Below, in pieces: positions 45,488 to 56,126 of a stretch of DNA of 64,000 nucleotides. A program made the position numbers and the translations under genes. How positions within the stretch are numbered: position 1 is the stretch's first letter; the number at the start of each line of letters is the position of its first letter. This DNA comes from Nostoc favosum CHAB5714 (GTDB lineage: Bacteria; Cyanobacteriota; Cyanobacteriia; Cyanobacteriales; Nostocaceae), in NCBI RefSeq assembly GCF_020829495.1, contig NZ_JAIVFQ010000014.1, positions 19,619 through 83,618 on the forward strand, read 5' to 3'. Below the pieces are notes generated by a model. The model saw nothing but the letters and a program-made list of their open reading frames with translations, was not told where the DNA came from and did no database searches.

Positions 45488-45620
45488 TATCATGTCCGCA
45501 TAAATAGTTATGCTAACCACAGTCATTACACCCCTCCCCGCAAGCGGGGAGGGGAGACAAAGCGTAGCTTTGGCGGGGTGGGGTTCTTCGGATTTAATAA
45601 GCAATCAAGCGGACATGATA
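45488..45620. mobile_element. MITE, copy B (133 bp, inverted relative to copy A)
   Basis: The same TATCATGTCCGC / GCGGACATGATA ends as 12419-12563, with a TGA duplication on each side (45485-45487 and 45621-45623). The interior is the reverse complement of copy A apart from a few substitutions and a 12-bp shorter G-rich loop. Confidence 0.9.
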
Positions 45621-45806
45621 TGACCGAAAAAGCAGATGAATAAACGGCGTTTTTGTCCCCCACAAAACTAGAATTTTTGGTGGTCAACTTTCGTAGTTGC
45701 GGGTCTAAATCCCCAACTAATTGCATTCTGACCGGAGGCGGAGCTTTCCTTGCTCCGCTCCTGAATTCTGACTCCTGAATTCTTTTTTAATATTATTGCC
45801 ATTCAA

Positions 45807-46310
45807 TTAAATAACAGGTTTAGTAATTCTGAGTCCCATGATTACTAAGTCCCGTTCAACGCTGTCAATTTCGGCAACTTTAGGTAAATGTCCCCAGTGT
45901 TGAAAACCAAATGTTTCAAAAAGTTTTAAACTGGGTTGATTGTGGGCAAAAATGAAGCATACTAGGGTCTTTAAACCTAAACTAGGACTTTCGCTAATTG
46001 CTTTTGCTAATAGTTGTCGTCCCAAACCACATCGATGGAAGCCAGGGGCTATGTAAATACTAATTTCGGCAGTCTTACTATAGGCGGGCCGCCCATAAAA
46101 GGATTGGAAACTCAGCCATCCAGCAATTACTCCGTCTACTTCGATTACCCAAAGTGGGCGTTGTGAAGGCGATCGCGCCTTAAACCAAGGAAGGCGACTT
46201 TCCACGGATACTGGCTCTAAATCAGCAGTTGCCATGCAGCTAGGAATTGCAGCATTATAAATTGCCACAATTGCAGGCAAGTCAGTTTCAGTGGCATGGC
46301 GAATAGTCAT
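45807..46310 (-). CDS. GNAT N-acetyltransferase (phosphinothricin-acetyltransferase-like)
   Basis: 167 residues from ATG at 46310. MTIRHATETDLPAIVAIYNA is the family opening. VESRLPWFKARSPSQRPLWVIEVDGVIAGWLSFQSF precedes AEISIYIAPGFHRCGLGRQLL, the acetyl-CoA loop (R/Q-x-x-G-x-G/A). ETFGFQHWGHLPKVAEID matches the LYEKxGF..xG end of PAT-like enzymes. It acetylates an amine, substrate unknown. The upstream DNA holds an oxidoreductase scrap. Confidence 0.88.
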   Translation of the reverse strand: MTIRHATETDLPAIVAIYNAAIPSCMATADLEPVSVESRLPWFKARSPSQRPLWVIEVDGVIAGWLSFQSFYGRPAYSKTAEISIYIAPGFHRCGLGRQLLAKAISESPSLGLKTLVCFIFAHNQPSLKLFETFGFQHWGHLPKVAEIDSVERDLVIMGLRITKPVI

Positions 46311-46378
46311 TGCTACCGTCTCGGAAAAAATCTTGAGAAAATATTCAAAAATAATACAGTGTAACGAAAGCCCTAACA

Positions 46379-46478
46379 CTATCTCACCAGAATAGTTTTG
46401 GCTCCCCGTCGCGCCGCTTGGATAGCCGCCGCAGTTCCTCCGGTTCCTCCACCGACAACTAAGACATCAGCTGTCTAT
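46379..46478 (-). pseudogene. FAD-dependent oxidoreductase, N-terminal Rossmann remnant
   Basis: Minus strand reads ADVLVVGGGTGGTAAAIQAA, then RRGAKTILVR and TAG. GGGTGGTAAAIQAARRGAKTILVE is the dinucleotide-binding start of the FAD_oxidored family. Only about 31 codons survive, with no start and no continuation. Confidence 0.8.
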
Positions 46479-46593
46479 GTCTGATTAATCATCGCTTAAC
46501 CTCACTGGAGTTTTGACATATTTTCTCCACATAGCTTGGGATCAGACAAGATAATTTATTTTATTTTTCGGATATTTCGTTTATGTAGTGTGT

Positions 46594-47058
46594 ATGATTA
46601 AGATGGTGAATAAGATTAACAGTGTAAATTGCATTGTTAATGACCCAGATTCCATACTTCAAGTAATGCAGCGATGGTCTCAAGATTTAAAAAAGCCACC
46701 GCTGACTTTTGTCGAGCTACTTGATCTGCTCAACAAAGAAGTACCAATATTCGCCAGTAAGGTTTTATGGCATGAATATAGCCAGAGTGTTTTCCAAACT
46801 GCTAAAAAAGCCTTGGATAAATTAGGCAAGGTGGCACTAGAAGGGGGCTTATATTTTGAGGGAGAGCGCTATCGACTCTGGCAGAATCGGGGAGTTTTAA
46901 CAATTACTGCCAAAGACAACCGAGAGGAGATTTTGCGGCTTCAGAATGGCAAAATTCAAGAAAACCTCTCATCGGCGGATATCAAAGCATTCCAAAGATT
47001 TGAACAAAGCTTAGAAACAGAATTAGAACAGGCTAAGACACGGAAATCTCAAACCTGA
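46594..47058 (+). CDS. Conserved hypothetical protein
   Basis: 154 residues counted from ATG at 46594; an ATG at 46603 is an alternative. IVNDPDSILQVMQRWSQDLKKPPLTFVELLDLLNKEVPIFASKVLWHEYSQ, then ALEGGLYFEGERYRLWQNRGVLTITAKDNREEILRLQNGKI; charged C-terminus. Mixed alpha/beta, soluble. Real coding character but the family is not recognised. It ends 58 bp before the dehydrogenase. Confidence 0.7.
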   Translation: MIKMVNKINSVNCIVNDPDSILQVMQRWSQDLKKPPLTFVELLDLLNKEVPIFASKVLWHEYSQSVFQTAKKALDKLGKVALEGGLYFEGERYRLWQNRGVLTITAKDNREEILRLQNGKIQENLSSADIKAFQRFEQSLETELEQAKTRKSQT

Positions 47059-47115
47059 TAGCTTAACGCTCACCACTAATGTTACATCTAGTATCGTTGA
47101 GCGGGAAAAACCAAC

Positions 47116-48162
47116 GTGAAAGCACAGGTATTTAGAGGCGTCAATCAACTGTCTTACGAAGATATCCCAGTTCCAACTCTGGAACCAGATGAAGTGCTGG
47201 TACAGGTGCGGGTTGTGGGGTTGTGTCAGTCAGATATTAAAAAAATTCGTTATCCACTGTATGAACCGCCGCGCATTTTTGGACATGAAACTGCCGGCAC
47301 GATCGCAGCATTAGGCAATAATGTCAAAGGTTGGCAAGTTGGACAACGGGTAGCGGTGATGCACCACATCCCCTGTATGCGTTGCGCCTACTGCCTAAAT
47401 GATAATTTCTCTATGTGCGATGTCTACAAAAACATCTCCACAACCGCAGGCTTTAACGCTAGTGGCGGCGGTTTTGCCGATTATGTCAAGGTTCCCGGAC
47501 ATATTGTGGAAAATGGCGGGCTGATTCCCATCCCTGATAATATCAGTTTTGAAGAAGCGAGTTTTGTAGAACCAACTAACTGCTGCTTGAAAGCTGTAAA
47601 AAAAGCTCAAATTGCTCCAGGACAAACTGTGTTAGTTACTGGTGCTGGGCCAATTGGGTTAATGTTTATCATGTTGGTAAAGTATTTCGGAGCAAAAGCG
47701 ATCGCTACCGATTTACTACCCTCTAGAATTGAAAAAGCCTTGAGTGTCGGTGCAGAGGCGGCTTTTGATGCTCGTGATCCCGATTTACCCGTCAAAATCC
47801 ATGCGCTAACTGGTGGACTGGGTGTTGATATTACCCTGCTGGCTGTTCCGAGTGAGAAAGCTTTCTTTCAAGCACTTGATAGCACCCGCAAAGGTGGCAA
47901 AATATTGTTTTTTGCTGAATTCCCCGATGAGGTGGAAATTCCAATTAATCCCAATATCCTCTACCGTCGAGAAATCGACTTGATAGGAAGTTATAGCTCA
48001 TCTTATCGGCTTCAGAATTTATCAGCCGATATTGTATTTAATCAGCGAATTGACGTGCAAGCCTTGATTAGCGATCGCTATCCATTAAAAGATTTATCAG
48101 CAGCTGTGGAAGTTGCGATCGCACCCACACCGGATACTTATAAAATCTTAATTTATCCGTAA
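47116..48162 (+). CDS. Zinc-dependent medium-chain alcohol/polyol dehydrogenase
   Basis: 348 residues, GTG start. Catalytic zinc ligands in GLCQSDIKK (Cys) and GHETAG (His-Glu); structural zinc loop CMRCAYCLNDNFSMC; cofactor site VTGAGPIGLMFIMLVKYFGA (GxGxxG). FLEF-like SFVEPTNCCLKAVKK segment. Closest in pattern to sorbitol/threonine dehydrogenases and GatD. NAD(P) preference unclear. Confidence 0.9.
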   Translation: MKAQVFRGVNQLSYEDIPVPTLEPDEVLVQVRVVGLCQSDIKKIRYPLYEPPRIFGHETAGTIAALGNNVKGWQVGQRVAVMHHIPCMRCAYCLNDNFSMCDVYKNISTTAGFNASGGGFADYVKVPGHIVENGGLIPIPDNISFEEASFVEPTNCCLKAVKKAQIAPGQTVLVTGAGPIGLMFIMLVKYFGAKAIATDLLPSRIEKALSVGAEAAFDARDPDLPVKIHALTGGLGVDITLLAVPSEKAFFQALDSTRKGGKILFFAEFPDEVEIPINPNILYRREIDLIGSYSSSYRLQNLSADIVFNQRIDVQALISDRYPLKDLSAAVEVAIAPTPDTYKILIYP

Positions 48163-48248
48163 AAGGGAGATGAGGGGGATCTCTTCAATTTTGAATTTTG
48201 AATTTTGATCTCCCCCTGCTCCCCCATTTCCCTGCTAGCCTCAAAAAA

Positions 48249-49547
48249 ATGCTTATTACCCTAGTTGCAGTCGCCCTACTAGCTTTCTACGTCGCCTGGA
48301 ATCTCGGAGCAAATGATGTCGCTAACGCGATGGGAACCTCTGTAGGCTCCAAAGCTGTTACCCTCAAACAAGCGATAATAATTGCTGGGATATTAGAATT
48401 TACGGGTGCTGTATTGTTTGGACATGAGGTAACGGAAACTCTCGCAACGAAAATTGCCAATCCCGCCTTGTTCGTAGCTACACCCCAAATATTCGTTACT
48501 GGGATGGTAACTGTGCTAATTTCCTGTGGTGTGTGGTTGCAAATTGCCACATCACGCGGTTTACCAGTCTCATCTTCTCATGCGGTTGTTGGTGCGATCG
48601 CTGGATTTAGTTGGGTAGCTTTAGGAGTAGGTGCAATTGATTGGTCATCAATTGGCTTCATCACCATTGGCTGGGTTTTAACGCCATTAATTAGTGGTGC
48701 GATCGCCGCTTTATTCTACAGTCAAATCAAGTACTGGATTTTAGATCAACCCAATCAAGTAGTGCAGTTACAAGAATGGATTCCCTGGTTGAGTACTCTA
48801 CTGCTAGGTGTATTCGGCGTAATTGTATTACCATCGCTAACTCAACCGCTAACCAATTTTGTAATTGAGCTTGGTTTCAACATTCCCGCTTACGACATTC
48901 CACTATTAATCGGTGCAGTAGCAGCAATTGGACTGACAATCATTAGTTGGCGACAATTGGCAGACAAGAAGACAACAGGGCAAACAGAAGAGTCTACCCA
49001 ATGCCCCATGCCCCATGCCCCATGCCCCATGCCCAATCCTGTAGAAAGATTATTCGGACGCTTCCAACTACTAAGTGCTTGCTTTGTCGCCTTTGCTCAT
49101 GGTTCTAATGATGTGGGAAATGCGATCGCTCCTTTAGCTGCGATCGTCTATATCAATCGCACTGGTAGCGTACCTACAGATGGTATCACGATCCCCATTT
49201 GGATTTTAATCCTTGGTGGTGCTGGTATTGTTGGTGGTTTAGCTGTCTGGGGTAAAAAAGTCATTGCCACTATTGGCGAAAATATTATTGCCTTGCAACC
49301 TAGTAGTGGATTTTGTGCTGAACTTGCTACTGCTACTACCATCCTCATCGCCTCCCGGCTAGGTTTACCAGTCTCCACCTCCCACGCTCTCGTTGGCGGT
49401 GTAGTTGGTATTGGACTAGTGCAAAATATCAAGTCGATTAAGTTCAAAACACTACAAGGTATTGCCGCCGCATGGCTAATTACAATCCCCGTGAGTGCTG
49501 TCCTTAGCGCTGCCATCTTTAGCATCGCCCGGATTTTATTTCTCTAA
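48249..49547 (+). CDS. Inorganic phosphate transporter (PiT family)
   Basis: 432 residues from ATG at 48249; codons from 48198 belong to a TTTTGAATTTTGAA repeat. Two homologous halves carry the PiT signatures: FYVAWNLGANDVANAMGTSVGSKAVTLKQA with GLPVSSSHAVVGAIAG, and CFVAFAHGSNDVGNAIAPLAA with GLPVSTSHALVGGVVG. About ten spans. Low-affinity phosphate:cation symport. The central loop holds a CCCATGC tandem repeat (about 49000-49035) that encodes CPMPHAPCPMPNP. Confidence 0.93.
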   Translation: MLITLVAVALLAFYVAWNLGANDVANAMGTSVGSKAVTLKQAIIIAGILEFTGAVLFGHEVTETLATKIANPALFVATPQIFVTGMVTVLISCGVWLQIATSRGLPVSSSHAVVGAIAGFSWVALGVGAIDWSSIGFITIGWVLTPLISGAIAALFYSQIKYWILDQPNQVVQLQEWIPWLSTLLLGVFGVIVLPSLTQPLTNFVIELGFNIPAYDIPLLIGAVAAIGLTIISWRQLADKKTTGQTEESTQCPMPHAPCPMPNPVERLFGRFQLLSACFVAFAHGSNDVGNAIAPLAAIVYINRTGSVPTDGITIPIWILILGGAGIVGGLAVWGKKVIATIGENIIALQPSSGFCAELATATTILIASRLGLPVSTSHALVGGVVGIGLVQNIKSIKFKTLQGIAAAWLITIPVSAVLSAAIFSIARILFL

Positions 49548-50343
49548 GAATTATTAATATTTTCCTAACTTTTTTCTCTACTGTATCTACTCAAAGTAGA
49601 ACCTAGTACACCCGTAGGGGCACGGCATGCCGTGCCCCTACACCTTGCGATATAATTTTGTACCGCATCTGAGTGGGAACCGCTATACGCGGAAGTCAAA
49701 AGTCACGCATAATTGTATTCCGAGCTTCTTACGCCATTTGAAATGGTATGTTTACTTCCGCGCCTGCTGTACTAGACTGCAACAACGCCAAAAAAGCGTA
49801 TTTTTGCAGAACTGCTGCTCATTCATTAGAATGTTGTGCAGGGGATAGCGTAACTTTGAAGAATTTTCACAGAAAGATACTTTAATCTCCATTTAGAGAT
49901 ATAAACTGTCACACAAGTTACATTTGGCAGGAATTTACAGCTAGTTTCGCAAGTCAGACAATTTTGTGGCCATGTCTGGGGATAAGTCGCTTTGCGCCTA
50001 CGCCCACGCATCTGCAAGTCTTTAGACAATTACTATTGGAAGCAAAACAATAAATATTTATTTGGAGTGAGATTTTATGAAAAATAAAAATCTCATTGCC
50101 AAATAGTTAATGTAAATTAAACTGGCCAAATACTTGTCAATGCTGAAGAGAACACCGTGTAGTCAGCAGTAGAGTAAATTTGATGCTTTGCCAACCTGTG
50201 TCTAGTATGACAGAATTACGTTGAAATGCCCAAGTGCTGTTAAAATTTTCAATTTATCTGACAAAATACATGAAATTAGTATGAGCGACAATAAAGTGTA
50301 CCGGAAGCAGCTTTATCGTCAAGGTGTTAGAGGTTAGAAGCTA
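49548..50343. other. Intergenic region with a 28-bp perfect palindrome
   Basis: The palindrome at 49614-49641 reads GTAGGGGCACGGCA and its exact complement. Later there is an imperfect TACGCGGAAGTCAAAAGTCA block. No gene is supported; short frames on both strands lack starts and conservation cues. The last 100 bp must hold the promoter of the EamA fusion gene. Confidence 0.65.
49614..49641. repeat. Perfect 28-bp palindrome
   Basis: GTAGGGGCACGGCA followed immediately by TGCCGTGCCCCTAC. A GGCATGCC centre gives a long cruciform/hairpin with no loop. Common cyanobacterial dispersed palindrome; could terminate the phosphate permease transcript, but no T-run follows. Confidence 0.9.
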
Positions 50344-52839
50344 ATGGGGCGATTCGAGAAGCAACCAGAAAACCCGAGAGTCAGAGGCGAGCTATCCAGA
50401 GCAGCAGAAAATGCTCTTTGGGCTGTAGTTGAAGACTTAGAAAATCTTCAGCAGAATGTCCTCAGAGGATTGCAGGAAGACGTAAAGCGGCTTCAGTCAG
50501 AAAAAAACCGGTTATCTGATGACATTCAAAGCTTGCTAGAGGAAAAAGAGCATTTACAACAAGTGCGCCAAATTACTGAGCAGCAAGTGTTAATTCGGCA
50601 ACTGGCAGAAGTTCTGGCAAAGCATATATCTTCACAACTGCAATCCTCTCTGGCAACTTTAGCTAACCAAACCATAGAGGGCAAGTCTTACGATCAAGCT
50701 GCGCTTAAGTCGGCTGAAGTAAGCAGCAATGTAGTAGGTGAAATCAATGAAAAAGTCGAACACATGTTTGACAGCTTGGATGACACCGTTACTATTACCT
50801 TTAACTCGCTGCAACAGGAGCTGAAGAACTATCAAAGTAATCTTTCCCAACAGTTGTCCCGGATGTACAGCCAGCAGCAGCAAGGGGAAACGATTTTGGC
50901 GGAGTTTGTTAATCGCCTGCATGGAGAACTAGAAAAAACTATAGAAGAAGCTTCACGCAAACCAGCAACAGCAGGTACACCTACTGTTTTGCAATTTACC
51001 GAGCCAGAGAAAAACAGTTCTTTTGAGACATCCCCGCCACAGGTTGGCGAAGTAGTAAGAAATTCCTCTGAGCCAATTTCCGCGATCCCCAATAAATTTT
51101 CACCAAGGGAAACGACATCAGAGCCGCCGATTCTTAGAGAAAACGCCGCAAACCCAGTTTCTGTCCCCAATAAAGACTTATCCCAAAGGGAAACAACATC
51201 ACAGCCGCCGGTTCTTAGAGAAAACGTCGCTAACATAATTTCTATCGCCAGTAAAGACTCGTCCCAAACGGAAACTAAATCAGAGCCGACTGTTGTTAGA
51301 GAAAACGCCGCTAACCCAATTTCTGTCCCCAACAAAGACTTGTCCCAAACGGAAATTAAATCAGAGCCGACTGTTGTTAGAGAAAACGCCGCTAACCCAA
51401 TTTCTGTCCCTAGCAAAGACTTGTCCCAAACGGAAATTAAATCAGAGCCGACTGTTGTTAGAGAAAACGCCGCCAACCCAATTTCTGTCCCTAGCAAAGA
51501 CTTGTCCCAAACGGAAACTAAATCAGAGCCGAATGCTGTTGTAGTTCCGCCACTAAAGGAAAGCGCTGCTGAACCAATTTCTGTCCTCAATAAGGACTTA
51601 CCGGAAAACGAAACGACATCAGAGCCTCCGACTGTATCTGTGCCACAGCCGGAAGCAATACAACCTTCACGAAGGAGAAACGCTGCTGAATCAATTTCTC
51701 TCCTCCGCAGGAACGTATCGCAGAGCAAAGCTAAATCCCCGCCTTCTACTGCGCTAGAGCCGCAGCCAGGAGCAAAACCCCCACAATCGCGATCGCGCAA
51801 TTCCTCTGGTTTATCGTCGCTGCAAATCGGTTTATTGTTGATTGTCTTATCGGCAGTGGTATCGTCGCTTTACAACGTAGCTATCAAGATAATTTTCCAC
51901 GAAGGTTCCCAGATTTTTGGAGTATTAGAGGTAGAGCGCTTGCTGCCGCCGACTTTGGGCAATACTTTCTTAATTTTGACTCTACGGTTTATGGTAGTAG
52001 TACCACTGTTGGTATTGTTATCTCCGATACTACACCCAACCTTGTGGCAAGACTTAGAAAACTTGGCTAACTCAGTTAGAGGAAATCCCACACCGGCTAA
52101 TGCAGCTACCAAGCAGATTTTGCTGTTGTCAGTTGTCAGTGGCTGCTTTTTGTTTTTGTCTCAGGTTCTCATATACATTGCGATCGCTCAAGTCACAACT
52201 GGAATGGCGATCGCACTGTTCTTTATCTATCCGATGGTTAGTGGTTTATTGTCGTGGTTTCTATTTCGGGATCGCCCTACCACATTTCGCATCAGTGCGA
52301 TCGCTGCGATTTGCTGCGGTGAATTGTTGGTTTTAGGGGGTTCTCCCAACCCAGGTATGGGTAATACTTCAATGGGAAGCAGCGCCGCCATTCTTTCGGG
52401 GGTGGCTTTTGCAGCCTATATAATTCTGACGCGGGTTTGTGCTAGCAAACTGCATCCCGTGACTTTTACTTTGATTAACTTCGCCACCATGTTGCTGTTG
52501 AGCTTTATCTGCTTGATGCTACCTTTACCAAGCGATTGGAACTTGGTAGTTGACCCCTCTAAGATGCTGGAACTGGTTTTAAGTGCATTTATTTTGGGTG
52601 TGTTGACTCTTGCCGGCTATTTGCTGAATAATGTTGGTATTAGTAAACTAGGTGCCTCACGATCAGCGCTGATCGGTGGTACCATCCCAGTTTTAACCGT
52701 GATTTTCGCTGGGTTAATCATTCAAGAAAATTTGGATATTGTGCAAATTCTGGGAGTGTTGTTAGTAACCTTTGGCGCGGCTGCTTTCAGCTTTGAAACA
52801 ATCCGAAATCAGGTTAAACCCTCTAGTCCCAGGAATTAA
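50344..52839 (+). CDS. EamA/DMT transporter fused to a long coiled-coil and repeat region
   Basis: 831 residues. Residues 1-210 are coiled coil (LENLQQNVLRGLQEDVKRLQSEKNRLSDDIQSLLEEKEHLQ...). About 240-490 is hydrophilic and contains five or six 27-residue repeats (NAANPISVPSKDLSQTEIKS...). From about 500 there are ten spans in two EamA halves (LLLIVLSAVVSSLYNVAIKI; GCFLFLSQVLIYIAIAQVTTGMAIALFFIYPMVSGLLSWFLF; ILSGVAFAAYIILTRV; SALIGGTIPVLTVIFAGLIIQENLDIVQILGVLLVTFGA). EamA carriers export metabolites. The N-terminal 500 residues are unusual. A 322-codon antisense frame over 50832-51800 is a shadow of the repeats. Confidence 0.85.
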   Translation: MGRFEKQPENPRVRGELSRAAENALWAVVEDLENLQQNVLRGLQEDVKRLQSEKNRLSDDIQSLLEEKEHLQQVRQITEQQVLIRQLAEVLAKHISSQLQSSLATLANQTIEGKSYDQAALKSAEVSSNVVGEINEKVEHMFDSLDDTVTITFNSLQQELKNYQSNLSQQLSRMYSQQQQGETILAEFVNRLHGELEKTIEEASRKPATAGTPTVLQFTEPEKNSSFETSPPQVGEVVRNSSEPISAIPNKFSPRETTSEPPILRENAANPVSVPNKDLSQRETTSQPPVLRENVANIISIASKDSSQTETKSEPTVVRENAANPISVPNKDLSQTEIKSEPTVVRENAANPISVPSKDLSQTEIKSEPTVVRENAANPISVPSKDLSQTETKSEPNAVVVPPLKESAAEPISVLNKDLPENETTSEPPTVSVPQPEAIQPSRRRNAAESISLLRRNVSQSKAKSPPSTALEPQPGAKPPQSRSRNSSGLSSLQIGLLLIVLSAVVSSLYNVAIKIIFHEGSQIFGVLEVERLLPPTLGNTFLILTLRFMVVVPLLVLLSPILHPTLWQDLENLANSVRGNPTPANAATKQILLLSVVSGCFLFLSQVLIYIAIAQVTTGMAIALFFIYPMVSGLLSWFLFRDRPTTFRISAIAAICCGELLVLGGSPNPGMGNTSMGSSAAILSGVAFAAYIILTRVCASKLHPVTFTLINFATMLLLSFICLMLPLPSDWNLVVDPSKMLELVLSAFILGVLTLAGYLLNNVGISKLGASRSALIGGTIPVLTVIFAGLIIQENLDIVQILGVLLVTFGAAAFSFETIRNQVKPSSPRN
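51060..51545. repeat. In-frame 81-bp tandem repeats within the EamA fusion gene
   Basis: Five to six copies of a 27-codon unit. The three at about 51298-51520 are nearly identical (GAGAAAACGCCGCTAACCCA, GACTTGTCCCAAACGGAAAT, AAATCAGAGCCGACTGTTGT); the outer ones are more diverged. The period is a multiple of three, so copy number can change without frame loss. Confidence 0.88.
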
Positions 52840-52961
52840 ATGACGAGTTCAATCAGTTTAGGTGTGGTGGGAGGTAAAGTAGCTCCCATCACTCTGGGCA
52901 CCAATCCTGAAGCAAATACGCCTAGTTGTAACTTCTCTAAATCATCTGTGACAAACAAGAT
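52836..52961 (-). pseudogene. Unidentified C-terminal gene remnant
   Basis: Minus strand reads LFVTDDLEKLQLGVFASGLV, then PRVMGATLPPTTPKLIELVI and stop, overlapping the EamA stop by 2 bp. Strong coding character but cut off upstream at a GATCCCCGGCTTCG/GTTGCTGGGGATC hairpin (about 52960-52993). Family not recognised. Confidence 0.45.
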
Positions 52962-53090
52962 CCCCGGCTTCGTAAAAGTTGCTGGGGATCTCAGCTTTTA
53001 CGAATAATTTAAGACTGCTGTATAGGTAGAGATAACGCTTAATAGATGAGTGATACCATTTCTTTGTGAGGCTGCGGCAAACCCTTCTAA

Positions 53091-53137
<47 letters not shown>

Positions 53138-53530
53138 GTGTCCTTTGCGTCCTTTGCGGTTCGTTTTTCTTTATTCTTTTTTCTTTTTTGTATTTATATA
53201 TGGTTTAGCGCATCTTCATACAGAATTGGTATGAGCAGTAATCAGAATAACTTGACTTGTAATATTTTTTTAGGGATTTAGCCTGATACAGGTAGGTAAA
53301 ACACGTATATATAAGCAGTACGAGTAGTACTGACTCAAGCAATTTAGCACGAGTAGCTGCTCACAGAAGAGATTGGCAAGGAGTTAAAACCATTGCAACA
53401 CGTTTTGCAACTAGGAGATGAAGAAGTAGCACAAGTGTTTAGAGTAACACGCTTTTTAAGCGTGGTAGACTCAGTAAGTGGGCAAGAATAAATTAAACTA
53501 TGTTACGCAATGTAAAATTAATTAAGTTGT

Positions 53531-53582
53531 CTTGTAGTAAGACCTTCAGCCTTTAAAATAAGGCTAGAGGCTTTACTACAAG
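53531..53582. repeat. Imperfect inverted repeat (hairpin)
   Basis: CTTGTAGTAAGACCTTCAGC faces AGGCTAGAGGCTTTACTACA+AG; about 22 paired bases with a short AT loop. Strong hairpin of a type dispersed in Nostoc genomes. Confidence 0.8.
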
Positions 53583-54201
53583 CCTTTAATTATTCACGCC
53601 CACTTAGTTATTGTGTTTGGGGAGATGGTATATTTATTTATGTCAATCTGCACTAGTCAATTTAGTCTGCGATCGCCCAGACGCCTAGAGAAAGAAGCTT
53701 ATATCGTAGCTTGCTGCGGATTCTCTTCTTTTTATCTACGCAATTCAACATCCGTCAAATATATAAAACAGCGAGGTAAAAATATACTTGAAAGTAGCCA
53801 ATGAATTAGTTAAATCATGAAAATTTAAAATTCTTTCATGAAAAAAATATCTAAATAACTTAGAAAATCAAATATATTTCATTATATATTTGGCTAATAA
53901 CTAATTATTTCGCTATTAGTATGATCAAAAAACCTGATAGCTATGCGATTAATTCAGACTGAATTGCAGCTTTCTGTGTAAGATTATCAACACAAAAAGA
54001 TAATTATGGTTTTGATTTAGGAGGAAAAATCCAAATATCATCAAACCTTGATTTAACAAGAATATAAATTGTTTAAATACGCATTTATAAACTTTAAAAA
54101 TACATAAATTTATTACAAAATCAAAAAAAAATGATATGATAAGGAACGAGATTTGAAAAAACAACAGGTATTTTTGAAATTGGAATTAATTGCTCTACTT
54201 A

Positions 54202-54306
54202 ATGTCTACTATCTTCCGTCAAGCCAACGGCTTATACTGGCGAGACATCACTGGAGGTTGTGAACCAAATGATAGTTCGCAACGAGCCATGTGGCTCAAC
54301 CTCTGA
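54202..54306 (+). CDS. Possible 34-residue small protein upstream of hetR
   Basis: ATG at 54202 gives MSTIFRQANGLYWRDITGGC, then EPNDSSQRAMWLNL and TGA. Composition is that of a real protein (W, C, G, D) in otherwise AT-rich DNA. No clear ribosome-binding site and no family recognised; may instead be a remnant. Confidence 0.25.
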   Translation: MSTIFRQANGLYWRDITGGCEPNDSSQRAMWLNL

Positions 54307-54814
54307 ATGTTTCTACACCTGGTAAGCGATTTCTTTTTAGACCACTCCCAATTATTTCTAGTCATTTGTGTGCTAAAAATAATTCGCTAAAGCTGAATAA
54401 AAGCCATCTTTTTCGAGTAACAGATATCCCAGATGAACCACGCAAACTAGTTTTTACTCCGAGTCGGCATAGTGCCATAATTAAGGTGTAAACAGCTTGA
54501 CGTTGTTGCTCTTGAAAGATAAAAAAATCTCAGAGAACTTAAAGGCTTTATAGATTACTTGCAACACAGTTGACATTTGGGACGGAAACCGTCGTCAAGC
54601 TGGACTTGGTGATGTCTGTAATTTTCTGGTCAGATGCTCCAGACAGTTATCGTAACCACAACTAAATCTGCTTTGATACCAGAAAATATACGAAAATGGT
54701 AGTTTGGGCTACCACGGATTTCATAGTTATCGCATACTAATATAGTCTGAAGTGAAAACATTGCCTTCAGCCAGGTGTATACTACCTATTTTCAATCCAT
54801 TAAAAATTGTGTAA

Positions 54815-55738
<924 letters not shown>

Positions 55739-55747
55739 TACCGCAAG

Positions 55748-55786
55748 GCGTAATTCGTAATTCGTAATTCGTAATTCGTAATTATG
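55748..55786. repeat. STRR heptanucleotide array after hetR
   Basis: Five AATTCGT units starting 10 bp after the hetR stop. Confidence 0.9.
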
Positions 55787-55942
55787 ATTGCGTAAGGGTT
55801 CTAGACATTTCAAATAGGTGGTTTATTTCCGCCGTGCTCTACTAGTAGGGCTACGCAAAATTCAAAAAGCTTATAAAGTAAGCTTTTCACTGATTTTGTC
55901 CCTTGCTTAATAATATTTACACTGTAATGCTGTACTAGTAGT

Positions 55943-55974
55943 ACAAAAGTCACAAAATTGCTTGTGACTTTTGT
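55943..55974. terminator. Perfect 13-bp stem-loop downstream of hetR
   Basis: ACAAAAGTCACAA, loop AATTGC, TTGTGACTTTTGT. No T-run follows, so termination is a guess. Next to it are GTACTAGTAGTAC-type palindromes (about 55930-55945). Confidence 0.5.
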
Positions 55975-56126
55975 ATTGTAAATATTTAGTTTGCATAATT
56001 TGCAAGCAGAGGGCAATTATAGCGGATTTTATATAAATATTTTTGCTCCAGTCATAGCAGGGTGGGCATTGTAATGCTCACCCTACTAATTAACCTGTAT
56101 TCTCAGCCAATTACAAAGGACTGTAA

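Noticed and set aside
50832..51800. 322-codon open frame antisense to the EamA fusion gene
   Set aside because: It exists because the 81-bp repeat is open on both strands; no start signal, and the sense protein has clear domains.
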